Below are positions 1 to 10,805 of a stretch of 64,000 nucleotides of DNA, piece by piece. Origin of the DNA: Actinernus sp. WN-2022 (taxonomy: Eukaryota; Cnidaria; Anthozoa; Actiniaria; Actinernidae); contig JAOWCC010001634.1 in assembly GCA_030867875.1 (NCBI GenBank), forward strand, positions 32,631,867 to 32,695,866. Direction: 5' to 3'. The notes under the pieces were generated by a model. It did not search any database and was not told the origin of the DNA. It worked only from the letters and a program-made list of their open reading frames with translations. A program made the translations under genes and the position numbers. Position 1 is the first letter of the stretch; each line of letters starts with the position of its first letter.

Positions 1-199
1 GTGTTTGAAATTTCACATGTGAAATTACAAATTACGCGTGAAATTTCAAGTTGAACTTAGGAATTAATTTGTCCTCTATGGTTTACATAGAAAACCATGA
101 AATAACCAGTAATTATTCGCGCGACATGAACGTGCGACGCGTCACTTTTAGCTTTTGGTGAATAAATATAATGAATCGTTTTATTCTTCCAGATTGTCT

Positions 200-520
200 G
201 TAAGAAGTCGTGTAAAGATATTAAAGGGCACAACATATTGACAGAAATTTGTTTAAAAAATGCGATGTACGTGCAGACAAGACAGAGTTCAAAGTTTGGT
301 CCAGTCCTCCTAGTTTGCAAACCAGGCAAACACGTACTTTTGGATCAGCCGGTAAACTTACTTTCAGATCAGGTGTAAACTCACAGGGTACACTTGATAT
401 ATCACAGAAGTTGCGTTTATAATACGCTTATACCAATTAACATATAAAGAGATGCCAACCGGCCGAGATACCACAGGTAGCCCAAGATTACTATCTGTAT
501 ATAATTGGCCAAGAGAATGT
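200..520 (+). repeat. Dispersed repeat family A, copy 1
   Basis: About 320 bp match 21084-21405 on the same strand with small indels (shared blocks around AAGAAGTCGTGTAAAG, TAGTTTGCAAACCAGGC and GATATATCACAGAAGTT). No coding capacity was recognised. The end carries the CCACAGGTAGCCC motif seen at many repeat edges in this window. Confidence 0.8.
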
Positions 521-606
521 ATGAAATGTTCTCTATTATCACTATAACGCTATTAAATCTAATTAAATCTTTCAAAAATCTTCGATTTTCCTTGTAGTCG
601 TTACGT

Positions 607-662
<56 letters not shown>

Positions 663-832
663 GGATTAATCAGTGGCATTTCCACAAGGTGGCTCTTCAC
701 CCACTGATGCATGGCCTACGATTTAACGTCCTTATCCGAGAAGACGTGAAGGTCTAACCATTAATTAGCAGCTCGTGAACGAAATTGTTTCGCAAAGGCA
801 GCACCTTCTACTCAGTTATTATAATTCTGTGC
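607..832 (-). mobile_element. SINE family S1, head-less copy
   Basis: A (TAA)n run at 607-661, then about 170 bp matching the body of the complete SINE at 32627-32895. On the minus strand it reads body then (TTA)n tail. The tRNA-like head is missing, as expected from 5' truncation. The match includes AACGTCCTTATCCGAGAAGA. Confidence 0.75.
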
Positions 833-940
833 TTAGCACAAACGCAGTGACAAAATAATAACAATAATACAAGGATATACGGTGAAAACTGGATACAGCC
901 CGGTAAACAGGCACAATATCGTTTAATACGTATTACCAGA

Positions 941-1225
941 GAATAACCGTTACATATCATGTATTACAAATAATGTATACAAAAAGTGAAAGACATCAGT
1001 GTGGCCAGAAAAAACCTATCTACCAAAAACCCTTGTTAGGGAAAAAAGATTAGGAAATCTGGGTGGAGCCAGATGTCATTCAGTCCCTCCACAGGACAAC
1101 GCAATTACTAAAGTAGGAATTACAGGCGCATATACAGATTGATAACTGTTACATATCAAATATTACAAATGATGTATACATGTCATTCTGTCCCTCCACA
1201 GGACGAGTAAAAGAATATAAATTTA
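941..1225 (-). repeat. Direct repeats downstream of tyrosine-recombinase fragment
   Basis: Two blocks recur about 200 and 100 bp apart: GTTACATATCA...ATTACAAAT.ATGTATACA, and GTCATTC.GTCCCTCCACAGGAC, then TTACAGGCGCATA. They follow immediately after the stop of the recombinase fragment on the minus strand. That is where DIRS/Ngaro elements carry their split direct repeats. Confidence 0.5.
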
Positions 1226-1324
1226 CAGGCGCATAGATTTAGTAACTACGAGAAGATCCTCGGGAGAAGTTTTGATATACCTTCTCTTCGAACTAGAATT
1301 TCTCCAGCCTGCATGTCTGTCCAC
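1223..1324 (-). pseudogene. C-terminal fragment of DIRS/Ngaro tyrosine recombinase
   Basis: The minus strand reads DRHAGWRNSSSKRRYIKTS followed by PEDLLVVTKSMRL and a stop at 1223-1225. H-x-GW...YIK near the C-terminus is the signature of retrotransposon tyrosine recombinases, where the second conserved His and the catalytic Tyr lie. Only about 33 residues remain. It is in line with the RT/RNase H fragment at 2427-2831, so both are parts of one decayed element. Confidence 0.55.
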
Positions 1325-1580
1325 GAGGTCTGGATCTAAGGATTGACTAATCTCAAAGGAAAAAACAATAACGTTACCGTCTGAAGCAAATCAATAAAAC
1401 ATACAATGTAAAAATCAATTAAGAAAATTATGAATGATATAACTCCCGTAACTGGGTACCACCTGTTCCATCCGAGGCTCCATATATATAATATATATAT
1501 ATATAAATTGACCACATCTCACAACATAACGTTTCGGCATAAATAATACGGCAGGAATTTTTTTTTTTTACTGAAAACAA

Positions 1581-2375
1581 ATCGGTGCTATAATTTACAA
1601 GTTCGAAGGGAACTACATGACGAAATGGAATTTACAAGTTCCGCTGATCAGAACTACATGCAAAAAAATGCACCACGTCATGCGAACATACATGCACGGT
1701 GATAGGCTGGAAAATACACTGGCTGAAAAATGCACTGAAACAAACCAAGTAGTGCTATAATTTACAAGTTCGAAGGGAACTACATGACGAAATGGAATTT
1801 ACAAGTTCCGCTGATCAGAACTACATGCAAAAATGCACTACGTCAATACGGACGTACACAGCAATACCGCTGGAAATGCACTGAAGCAACATACATGCAC
1901 AGTGATAGGCTGGAAAATACACTGGCTGAAAAATGCACTGAAACAAACCAAGTAGTGCTATAATTTACAAGTTCGAAGGGAACTACATGACGAAATGGAA
2001 TTTACAAGTTCCGCTGATCAGAACTACATGCAAAAATGCACTACGTCAATACGGACGTACACAGCAATACCGCTGGAAATGCACTGAAGCAACATACATG
2101 CACAGTGATAGGCTGGAAAATACACTGGCTGAAAAATGCACTGAAACAAACCAAGTAGTGCTATAATTTACAAGTTCGAAGGGAACTACATGACGAAATG
2201 GAATTTACAAGTTCCGCTGATCAGAACTACATGCAAAAATGCACCACGTCAATACGGACGTACACAGCAATACCGCTGGAAATGCACTGAAGCAACTATT
2301 GCTATAATTTACAAGTCCCTATGGAACTACATTCAAATTGGAATTTACAAGTTTCAACACAAGTTCTGCTAATAA
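1581..2375. repeat. Tandem repeat, 203-bp unit, about 3.7 copies
   Basis: Units begin with TGCTATAATTTACAAGTTCG at 1587, 1753, 1956, 2159 and (diverged) 2300. The spacings are 166, 203, 203 and 141. The middle units are nearly identical and the first lacks about 37 bp. It sits between the two coding fragments of the tyrosine-recombinase element. Short ORFs in it are translation of the repeat and not genes. Confidence 0.9.
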
Positions 2376-2426
2376 GAACTACATGAAGAAAAAGCGCACA
2401 TGGCCACAATGCCAAAATGTGCAATA

Positions 2427-2831
2427 TTACGGCTCATCAAGCTCAATCAGAGCTACAATACGAAGAGCCAACATCTGAAAACTTGGACAGCCAGAAAAAA
2501 CTGACGGTTTCCGCTTGTAAATCTGTAGCTGACCGTGCCCGGGAATTAACAGATCATGCCTGTTAGGCAGGACAAGCGAGGCTTTCACAAATGGCGCAAA
2601 CCGACCAGCGCTACAATGTAACAAAGGCCAAAAATAGGCAGATGGCCAACGCGGCGCGATCAAAATTCCTTTGGCACCATAAACCTGAAGATGCCTTATG
2701 GAATCCGCAATTAGATGCACAGGAGGACAAAGCCAATTGATTGTCCGTAAATAGCTTGATCTTTCTACGCTGAATTTTTTGAAGGAACAACCTTGGAACA
2801 ATGAGCTGCTAAGTGGCCAAACTCCCAACAC
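2427..2831 (-). pseudogene. DIRS/Ngaro-like retrotransposon RNase H region fragment
   Basis: A 134-codon open stretch containing INWLCPPVHLIADSIRHL, then GAKGILIAPRWPSAYFWPLL and LPNRHDLLIPG. The order N-W-x-x-P-P...I-x-H-L...G-x-x-I-x-P-x-W-P-S-A-x-F-W-P-L-L is typical of the RNase H to recombinase junction in tyrosine-recombinase retrotransposons. RT is absent and the recombinase is reduced to the piece at 1223-1324. This is an animal transposable element relic and not a host gene. Confidence 0.68.
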
Positions 2832-2984
2832 TAAAGGATAAATGAAAATAAATAATTAATGTCAAACATACAAGGATTAGTAATCAAGATATGACAACCG
2901 GTATATAGATCCGGGCTATGCTGGCAGCTTCCAAAAACTAAGAGAAGTGTGCCTGACTGTGGTACCGGTGTCACAGCGGTTTTG

Positions 2985-3095
2985 GACCCCCCGCGGATTT
3001 GGACCCCCCGGTCCATATTCGCTAGCGGATTTGGACCCCCCGGTCCATATCCGCTAGCGGATATGGACCCCCTTTCGCGGATATGGACCCCCCTA
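2985..3095. repeat. Palindromic minisatellite, array 1
   Basis: Tandem units alternate GCGGAT(T/A)TGGACCCCC and GGTCCATATCCGCTAGC. The core TCCATATCCGCTAGCGGATATGGA is a near-perfect palindrome centred on GCTAGC. A second array in opposite orientation lies at 3886-4035. Confidence 0.9.
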
Positions 3096-3262
3096 CAAAG
3101 ACAATATTTTAATTCTGTTTCCAACTTTGAATGCATCCCTTTTTGCAAGTTTTGTTTTCGTACATTATATAATACCAATCGTCTAACATCTGCCTAGCCT
3201 GCCCGCCAAATAAACAAAGGAACCGTAAACTGGTCTATTTATGGCAAGTTTGGGTATAGAGG

Positions 3263-3412
3263 TTATTGACCAAGCTTGTTCGGTCAAGATGGGGTTATTG
3301 GTCAAGTTCATTTTTTGCGTGTTTATGGACCGAGAAGAAGTCGTGATCCATAAAAACGCAAAAAACGAACTAGGCCAATATACACCATCTTGACCGAACA
3401 AGCTTGGTCAAT
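3263..3412. repeat. Inverted repeat (hairpin), arms about 70 bp
   Basis: TTGACCAAGCTTGTTCGGTC at 3266 is answered by GACCGAACAAGCTTGGTCAA near 3392-3411. Inner parts (ATTTTTTGCG.GTTTATGGA / TCCATAAAAACGCAAAAAAC) also pair. It lies between the two palindromic arrays. A nearby GTCTAACATCTGCC...CCGTAAACTGGTCTATT block recurs at 62025-62080. Confidence 0.85.
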
Positions 3413-3885
3413 ACGGTTTTTATCGCCAGGAACCCATTGCACGGTAAATCGAAGTGAGAATAGAAATCAAGTTAAAATTGCCTTCGTGTGACAAATTGTT
3501 TTGTTTCTTTCAAAATGTATAGCTTTACGAAAGAGTTGTGAGCGAATTTCTATATAATAAAGTATAATACTGACGCAACTTTCACTCTGCTAACAACCTT
3601 TATTAATATACCGAATTCGATCTAAATTTACAATTAGTATAAAATTATATTATCTTACAGCTTGAGAACTGAGAAAAAAAATCTAAATCGCTGGCCTTGC
3701 AATTTCCTACTGCTTTCTATACAGCGCTTGAAGTCAGGTGGTCGACACTCTTCTGTATTCTCTAGAAGTCAAACGAAGTGTGAAAAGTCGGATTTAACAA
3801 CATTAAATGAACTTTCTTTTCTAATTCTCAGGTGCTTGTGTTCCTTGTTCCTTCTTTTTCGTTTCTTTGGGGGGGGGGGGGGGGG

Positions 3886-4040
3886 AGTCCAAATCCGCGA
3901 GGGAGGTCCATATCCGCTAGCGGATTTGTACCCCCGGGGGTCCAAATCCGCTAGCGGTTATGGACCGGGGAGTCCAAATCCGCTAGCGAATATGGACCGG
4001 GGGGTCCAAATCTGCGGGGGTCCAAATCCGCTAGGACACC
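3886..4040. repeat. Palindromic minisatellite, array 2 (inverted)
   Basis: Same unit as 2985-3095 but mostly in the other orientation (GGTCCAAATCCGCTAGCGG). It is preceded by a G run at 3873-3886. Together the arrays bracket about 790 bp of apparently unrelated sequence that contains a hairpin but no gene. Confidence 0.9.
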
Positions 4041-4197
4041 GGCTGAAGAGAAAGACGCTAACAGCGTGTACCCTTAAATACCCTAACACAAAGGATTACT
4101 AATGAACTAACACCTAATCAACGCGCTTACCGCGGCACTGCTAAATAAACAACGCACAGAATACAAATACCAGCTATACGTTGTAACGCAGATATTT

Positions 4198-4301
4198 AGT
4201 TAGACCCTGAGTGTTGGTCCGGCCGGGGTTTGAACTCGCGACCTTCCACACAACAGACCGGTGCTTAACCACTGATGATACTGAGCTAACCGGGAGGCGG
4301 T
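4198..4301 (-). mobile_element. SINE family S1, tRNA-like head fragment
   Basis: On the minus strand, CCGCCTCCCGGTTAGCTCAG is the A-box side and GGTTTGAACTCGCG on plus gives the B box. It matches 32815-32895 apart from a short ATGATACTG insertion. Only the head remains. Confidence 0.7.
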
Positions 4302-4799
4302 TAATGGCATTGATTATGTCTAATGTTTATAAATGTCTATGGCGATTCCTGGATAGTTTAGACTTGATTAAGAAGCTGGCCTGTACCGCTCGAAATTAGC
4401 CACAGCATTGGCTTACCGGCAACAATACAAAACACAATAATCTTTAGAACGTGCAGTACAAAAACAATAAAGCTACAGTAAAATGGTGCAGTCAGAGTAC
4501 AGGGGCCAGATTCACGATTCAGATTCAAGACACAAGAGCCTCCTAAGATACATTTTAGGACAAAAGTGTTATTCAAGAACACCTCCTAAGTCAAAATCGA
4601 TGTCTTAACTTTTAGGATATGCCCTAAACACAACAATGGCGGCCATGTTATTGGCGCTCCAACGTCGGCGAGCGTTAAGACGGGATTCACGAGTCTTTCG
4701 AGATCGCGCCAATCCCTTGGATTTGGAAGAGGAAACCTGTTAAGGCAGTATCACTTCACCCATCACATAACTGATCTATGATTTTCTCCTCTATTTCCT

Positions 4800-4856
4800 T
4801 AAGTTGTGGTTAGGTTAGGGTTAGGGTTAGGGTTAGGTTAGATTAGGTTAGGGTTG
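4800..4856. repeat. Short TTAGGG-like array
   Basis: GGTTAGG/GGTTAGGG units occur about eight times, with TTAGGTTAGATTAGG variants. TTAGGG is the metazoan telomere unit; an internal tract this short fits a repaired break or chance insertion and not a chromosome end. Confidence 0.8.
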
Positions 4857-5504
4857 CTTCTTCGCGGTTTGAAGCCGCTTTCTTTTTTGTTGCGCTCTTC
4901 AAGGTCACCATTTCTTTCGTACTGCATCCACCGACCGATTGTTGCCAGACACAGCCATCACCTCTTCGCATACCTTCTCCCATGAGCGTTTCTTCTGAAC
5001 ATTTGTGTCCGTGTTATTTAAGGTGTTAACTAAAATTTATTTCCTACTTTGTACGGCTTCTACCAAAACCGCTATTTCTTGTTTGGTAAAATTGGGCCTT
5101 CGCCTCTTTACGTCCGCAGCCATAACGACTGATTTCACGAATGACTAATTTAAATAAATAAATATTAATTAGGCCATACATAAGGCCAGCGCTGATTGGC
5201 GTTTTCATTGTAATCGATAATTTCACGGAGGCTGGATCTTAGCTGAGAACATCTTAGGAGTACTCTAGGACAGAGTTGCTGAATCGCATTTGCGACATCT
5301 CTTAGACTTAGTCACAGTCACAAATTTTCTATCTTATGACATATCTTAGGAAAAGTTTCGTGAATATGACACCAGATTTCGAGTGGCGCTGTATTAGGGA
5401 GCCAAACATTTGCATGAATTCCAGATGTCCTTATAATTATATTAGGGCTACCGAATGGTAAATTCGAGCACTGGTGAGCGGGCGAGCATCTTGATTTTAG
5501 GGCA

Positions 5505-5703
5505 AGAACTAGCCTGCGTAGCAAGCCCAGGGGGAATGGGGAAGAGGGGAGAGGGAATGGGGAGAGGGGAAGAGGAGAGGAGGAGGAATGGGGAGGCCCT
5601 CCTTTCCCTTTCCTCTCCCCATTCCCCCTCATCATTCCCTCTCCTTCCCTCCCTCTCCCCTCCTCTTCCCCATTCCCCCTGGGCTTGCTACGCAGGCTAG
5701 GCG
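5505..5703. repeat. Large palindrome with purine/pyrimidine arms
   Basis: GCCTGCGTAGCAAGCCCAGG at 5513 is answered by CCTGGGCTTGCTACGCAGGC ending 5697. Between them one half is almost pure G/A and the other almost pure C/T. It could extrude as a cruciform or form triplex DNA. The overlapping open frames on both strands are low-complexity artefacts. Confidence 0.9.
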
Positions 5704-5704
5704 A

Positions 5705-6400
5705 GACCGAGCAATTTTATTTTATCACAGCTGCGAACAACGTTCTATACAAAAAAAACGAGTAAACGAGCACCTTGGGAAAAAACAAGTACGAGCAATT
5801 GGAGCACACACAATCTTTTTTGCGAGCATTCGAGCAAAGGCCTAAAACGACGAGCACTTCCAAATTTTGACTGACCATTTGCTAGCTCTTATATTATGGT
5901 TATTTTTAAATATCTCGAATATTTTATTACTGCAACCGCTCCGCTGGTCAGTCACTGGAAAAACTCATGGAAGTGGTACTGGCTATAGCGATACTTACCT
6001 GCCACGTCTTCATTGTCGTTAATGTGCCAACCAGAGATCCATCGGTTCCTGACACAAAGCGGCCTTTTAAAATCATGGTTGGCACATTAGCGTAACAATT
6101 GTAATGTTTATCAACATAAAGTATCGCTATAGTTCATATTAACTTCTTTCAAAATATCACGTACACCATTGAACTGCACGTTTGATCGTGATACACCTCA
6201 GATGACCCCGATCGACTGAGAACAGACGCAAATGAGAACAATCACGTAGCCTGAGTGATACGGCAGTCGCCGCCTCAGCTTGTCCCAAGGAGCTAAGGCG
6301 GCGGCTGTTTTCAGGCTAAGAACCACGTTGAATGATTTCAAAGGGTATTTACTATACTCTGTCTTAAGGTTTTTGGCTCGCCTCTCGTGAGGGTGGGGAA
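5705..6400 (+). repeat. Dispersed repeat family B, copy 1
   Basis: Matches 21488-22140 on the same strand (GAGCAATTTTATTTTATCAC to GGTTTTTGGCTCGCC). It includes an embedded MITE at 5984-6131. Copy 1 has about 90 extra bases (6261-6350) absent from copy 2. Confidence 0.85.
5984..6131. mobile_element. MITE family M1, copy 1
   Basis: Ends TATAGCGATACTTA and its complement; 148 bp. The same element is at 21799-21945 and, reversed, at 14525-14658. TATA-like ends and small size suggest a Tc1/mariner-type non-autonomous element; no transposase is present. Confidence 0.85.
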
Positions 6401-9250
6401 TCACAGGCAGCCCAAGCTCTGTATTTGCACTGTGTGACTATTATTTCGCAAAATTCTCAGATAAAGAAAATAAACTTACCTTTAAGAGTTTGTTGTTGTC
6501 CTGTTGTTTCTCTGGGGTCTAGAAATGGCGGTTATGGGGCATTTCTCTCACTTTGGGTTTTTCTCTCCTCTCTGTCTAAAAGAAAGGAAAGGCTGCACAC
6601 TCAATTTCAAACCACGAGGCACTTGAGGCCGATTTTTCTCACGAAAACCCATCCGATAGGCGTAATTTCCTCCGTCAGGTGAAAGGTAGATAGTTTTTCT
6701 TACCCCAGAAGTTTTCAGACTTGAGAAATCATTACCCTAACTCTTCCAAACGAACTCATTTCTTTGAAAAAGCCCTCTCATTCTTCGTCAGAAACTACGT
6801 GTTAGCATCAATTCGGGCATGCTGTCAAAATTACTCTTTCCGGCAGAGGGACAGTCAATAAATTGCCAGATACGTTACTCTCTCCCCACGGGGTCTAACA
6901 TGCCGCCTATTGTACTGAGTAGCCAATCGCGTGGCTACAATTTCAAACAAGTTGACAACGCTTGACGACGGCTAGTTCCCAAAGATCACGGGCTCAGAAC
7001 TTATACATTATATACCTTATTTTGAAACTGGTCTATAAGTGAATCAGCTCTATGGTAAAGTGATTTAGAGCGCGCGCCTCGTCTTTTTCAAAGAAACAAG
7101 AGCCCATCTGGGCTTTCACTCGGGCCACATGAGATTGAAGATGAAATACACTTTCATTTGAAATCCTCTTAGTAATAACCAAAGGGAAGAATTATTAGCT
7201 GAATTTAGCAGTCTTTAGGAGTGGCCGGTAGCGCGGTGACTTTCATTCTCTGCTCCCCTTGTATATATGTAATTTAATATTTTTGTTTTTCTCGTATGTT
7301 GACCTTTTAATTTAAACACTACTTATTCGTTTAACACACTGCATTTGAGCAGGCATATATTCATTGTTTGGAACCCGACAATTAACCGTACTACCGTACT
7401 TCATGGTCCCTTTCTTTAGTAGTGGGTTGTCGGTCAGGTGATCAGTTGTAAACTCTCGTCATTTAGCACAGAAAATGTATTCTGATGAATAGGGATCGGG
7501 TTGTCATGTAAGAAAGATGGCTCTTGAACAAACTGATAAGCTTCAGTAGGTTGGGTAGTCTCGTAACACTGGAGACCTTGGTCTTTCATTGTCTTCTTTA
7601 TTGTATTCTTGATTTTTTTTTTAAAGTTTGAAAGTCGGATCTCAGCTTTATTATATCCGCTTTCAACTCGCCATTTTCAACTTCTAGGTCGACAATAACA
7701 TATTCGTGATGACAGCATCTTGATTTCGGTCTTGTATATATTATCTTGCTGCACTAATTTGTCTTCCAAATGACTGAGTTTGGTTTCTTGATTCGTGTTT
7801 TGATGTGACGAGAGTAAGAATTCATTACGCATATCAGTTAGGTCAGCCTCCATGTTACAAATCAAGGTCGTTAAAGCAGCGAGAGAGTTCTTATTGCGGG
7901 CTAACAATCCTCGTGAAGAATCTAAAGAATTCCGTCTCTTCCGGTTTGAATTTGACTCACGTCTATGTTGCTTTTGGAGTTTCAAGGATATGCTGATCCA
8001 AAACTACAGGCTCTTGGGGTTTTTCATTGACTTGTGAACTTGCAGGCTCTGTAATTTGTTTTGTTTTCTTAGTATAACATAAAGTGTTGAACATGTTCAT
8101 TTTCTCAAGCATGTCGCGCGTGACCTCTGTTTCTTCATTCATTAAGTTCTCTACTTTCATCTGTAATCTGGGAAACTCAATCTTTGCCCATGCCTTGGCA
8201 CATAACTATTCCTGTTGTTAAGTAGACGTGGATGATTATAAGTAAAATCCTTCCACAGCTTGTACCGTTTCGGCTAGGTCAATATCCTCGCTGGAACGAA
8301 ATAACTTGATCTCAATACTCTCTGATCCAACTTACGGTAAATTTAAATCTCTGACAGTTTTTAAGAGACTCATAATATTGGTCTTGAAGTGCCTTCACCC
8401 AAAATAAGATGTTCTCCTCGGATGTTTTAAATGCAGCACAGCGAGCCGATGGCTTATAGCTTTCCGGATCCTGACTCTTCACTGGCTTCAGGTCGTCGTA
8501 CGTGTCGTATATAAAATCACTGGCCATCTAGGTAAAAAATGCGGTCCTTCGGCTCCGATAATAGCGCCAGTTGAAATATCCTGAGCCTGTTGGAAGGCTT
8601 TCGCACGAGTGAAGTTAAATAAAACATTAAACTGGCTTACATTTGAGAGATGAGACTCCAAGTTAGAGAGAAAGTTGCTCGCGGGTCCTCCGCCATCTTG
8701 CTTTACTGTATTAAATTATGTAAATAAATCAACCTGGCGATTGTTGCGTGACCAGCACATTGCAATCTGATTGGTGTGAATTTGACCTTTAACGCATGCG
8801 CAGAAATCTTGCCATACGGAATAAAAAAAATATATAATAATAATAACGACTTGCATTTTAAGACTCGTTGCTGCCACAGGCAGCCCGAGTAATGAGTTCG
8901 TTTGGAAGAGTTAGGAAAATGATTTCTCAAGTCTGAAAACTTCTGGGGTAAGAAAAACTATCTACCTTTCACCTGACGGATGAAATTACGCCTATCGGAT
9001 GGGTTTTCGTGAGAAAAATCGGCCTCAAGTGCCTCGTGGTTTGAATTTGAGTGTGCAGCCTTTCCTTTCTTTTAGACAGAGAAGAGAGAAAAACCCAAAG
9101 TGAGAGAAATGCCCCATAACCGCCATTTCTACACCCCAGAGAAACAACAGGACAACAACAAACTCTTAAAGGTAAGTTTATTTTCTTTATCTGAGAATTT
9201 TGTGAAATAATAGTGACACAGTGCAAATACAGAGCTTGGGCTGCCTGTGA
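6401..9250. mobile_element. Element with 360-bp terminal inverted repeats
   Basis: Left arm 6401-6760 and right arm 8891-9250 are reverse complements with few differences, starting TCACAGGCAGCCCAAGCTCTGTATTTG-like on each side. About 2.1 kb lies between. On the minus strand the interior holds open pieces at 8312-8527, 7963-8160 and 7677-7985. No transposase motif was found, so it may be a non-autonomous element or an inverted duplication around a captured sequence. Confidence 0.85.
7677..8527 (-). pseudogene. Broken coiled-coil ORF inside TIR element
   Basis: Three minus-strand pieces lie in line: 8527-8312 (71 aa, starts MASDFIYDTYDDLKPVK), 8160-7963 and 7985-7677. The last two overlap by 23 bp in different frames, which suggests a frameshift. 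The middle and last pieces are rich in Glu, Lys, Asn and Leu with heptad-like spacing, as in a coiled coil. No known domain was recognised. It could be a captured host gene or the structural ORF of an unknown transposon. Confidence 0.4.
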
Positions 9251-9784
9251 TCTGTTATGCATTCGTGAGACAGCGTGTTCCCAGATCAGTCTATTTTTAG
9301 TCGCGAAAAACAATGAGAAGCCTGGCTTGTGAACAGTAATTTCATGCAACAATGTACTAGGCAAACAATGCTTCCTAGTGATTTACGAAGAGATATTGTT
9401 ACTATGTACAATGAGAAAACCTCGCCATTGTGAAAAAGTAAGCATTTTATCGGCCTACCGCTCGGGGGTATGGGATTTATTTACACTTCGAGTGTTCTAA
9501 AAATAACCTGATCTGGGAATGTGCTGTCTCACAGACCAAATATGGGAGATGGACGCTCCTGGTAATGGGCTCCTGCTGGCGTTCAACGGGCAAGTCTGTA
9601 ATGTAACGCCTGTTCACGAACTGCGACATGCATATATATTAAAACCGGTATTTTTTTCTTTATACCGTTTGTTGGCCTGTTAAAGTTCTGCAATTTCCAT
9701 TAAATTGCCTTGATTCAAATGCAATGTTTCGGGCGTTTTCGTAGAGTCTGTAAGTCCTGTAGTATAAAGGTTGTAGTTTAACGT

Positions 9785-9847
9785 TTTTTAGTTGACCTCG
9801 AAAGTAACGACCACCCGAAAGTAACGACCTCCCGAAAGTAGCGACCC
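9785..9847. repeat. AAAGTAACGACC short repeats split by insertion
   Basis: Three copies of CGAAAGTA(A/G)CGACC lie at 9798-9847, and the continuation with an inverted copy is at 10570-10625 (CCGAAAGTAACGAGGTCGTTACTTTCGG). They are the flanks of the element at 9848-10569. Confidence 0.7.
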
Positions 9848-10569
9848 TATCCTCGTGACCAGGGTCTTCTCGGTCATATCCAAGATGGCGGCTACTCCGA
9901 GAGAAGACCCTGGTAAAGGCTGAATCACGTGATCAAAAATCTTCAGAAACCCTGGAGATTTTAATCACGTGATGTGGGCATCCAATATGGCGGCCAAGCT
10001 GGAAATGTTTAACACGTGCCTACAAACCATAGGTATCCCAATCCGGAGTGAGCGAGATGCGATAAGCGGTATTTCCACGCGGCGAACGATGTAGTGAAAA
10101 CAGGTCTACTAAACGGCTCGAAATGGAGTTTACTTGGATAAAGAAACAGTGGAAGGGTATCACAATGCTACCAGGATGTATCTAAGCTAAAAGAGAATCC
10201 TAAAAAAACGTTCATTTTCCGTTAGCGTTGAAGCTAAGCGATCGATAGCACATGCTCAAGTTAAACGGCTTCACCTGGCTTTCCCACTGATGAAACCTAC
10301 CAGAAAACTACCCAGTAATACACTTCATCTATTTCTCTACCTACACACCGTGTTTTAATGTTATTTAAAATCGTTTTAATGATAACATTTGAGAAAATTA
10401 AACTATATACGAATCATCTCCGTGGTCTCAGCCCGTTTGGCCAATAAAAAGCGTCATAACCGAAGAGCCAATCAGAATTCAGAATACGTCTTAGTTCAGC
10501 GTTTACCAGGGTCTTCTCTCGGAGTAGCCGCCATTTTGATCTTATCGAGAAGACCCTGGTCACGAGGTT
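9848..10569. mobile_element. TIR element with 10-bp target duplication (MULE-like size)
   Basis: Terminal arms of about 70 bp (CCTCGTGACCAGGGTCTTCT and complement) are themselves palindromic: CCAGGGTCTTCTC...GAGAAGACCCTGG. GTAGCGACCC flanks both sides (9838-9847 and 10570-10579), a probable 10-bp target duplication. The interior has no transposase. It is inserted in an older AAAGTAACGACC repeat. Confidence 0.8.
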
Positions 10570-10639
10570 GTAGCGACCCCTGAAGGCTTCTAAATCCGAA
10601 AGTAACGAGGTCGTTACTTTCGGAACTTTACAGTAGTAG

Positions 10640-10805
10640 AATATGTCTTGATTTAGTGTTGAGTCTAAGAGTATAGAGGTTTATATTTCGAACATGTTAA
10701 TGACGTGACTAAAACCGGAAATTTTCTGTAATTTCTTTCTTTTTTGTGAATGAAACTATTTTCTGATTTTGACGAAAGCCTCTACTATAACATAGACGAG
10801 GCAAA
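10640..10805 (+). repeat. Dispersed repeat family C, partial copy
   Basis: Resembles 12410-12595: GAATAT.T.TTGATTT..GTGTTG.GTCTA, TATAGAGGTTT, and TTTTCTGATTTTGACGAAA. No coding content was seen. Confidence 0.6.

Noticed and set aside
2949..3197. 82-codon ORF rich in PRIWTPRS-type repeats, and its minus-strand partner
   Set aside because: Both are readings of the palindromic minisatellite.
4800..4856. True telomere or scaffold end
   Set aside because: Fewer than ten irregular units, with unrelated sequence continuing on both sides.
5318..5845. Overlapping Pro/Ser-rich and Gly/Glu-rich ORFs
   Set aside because: They are translations of a purine/pyrimidine palindrome and have no domain features.
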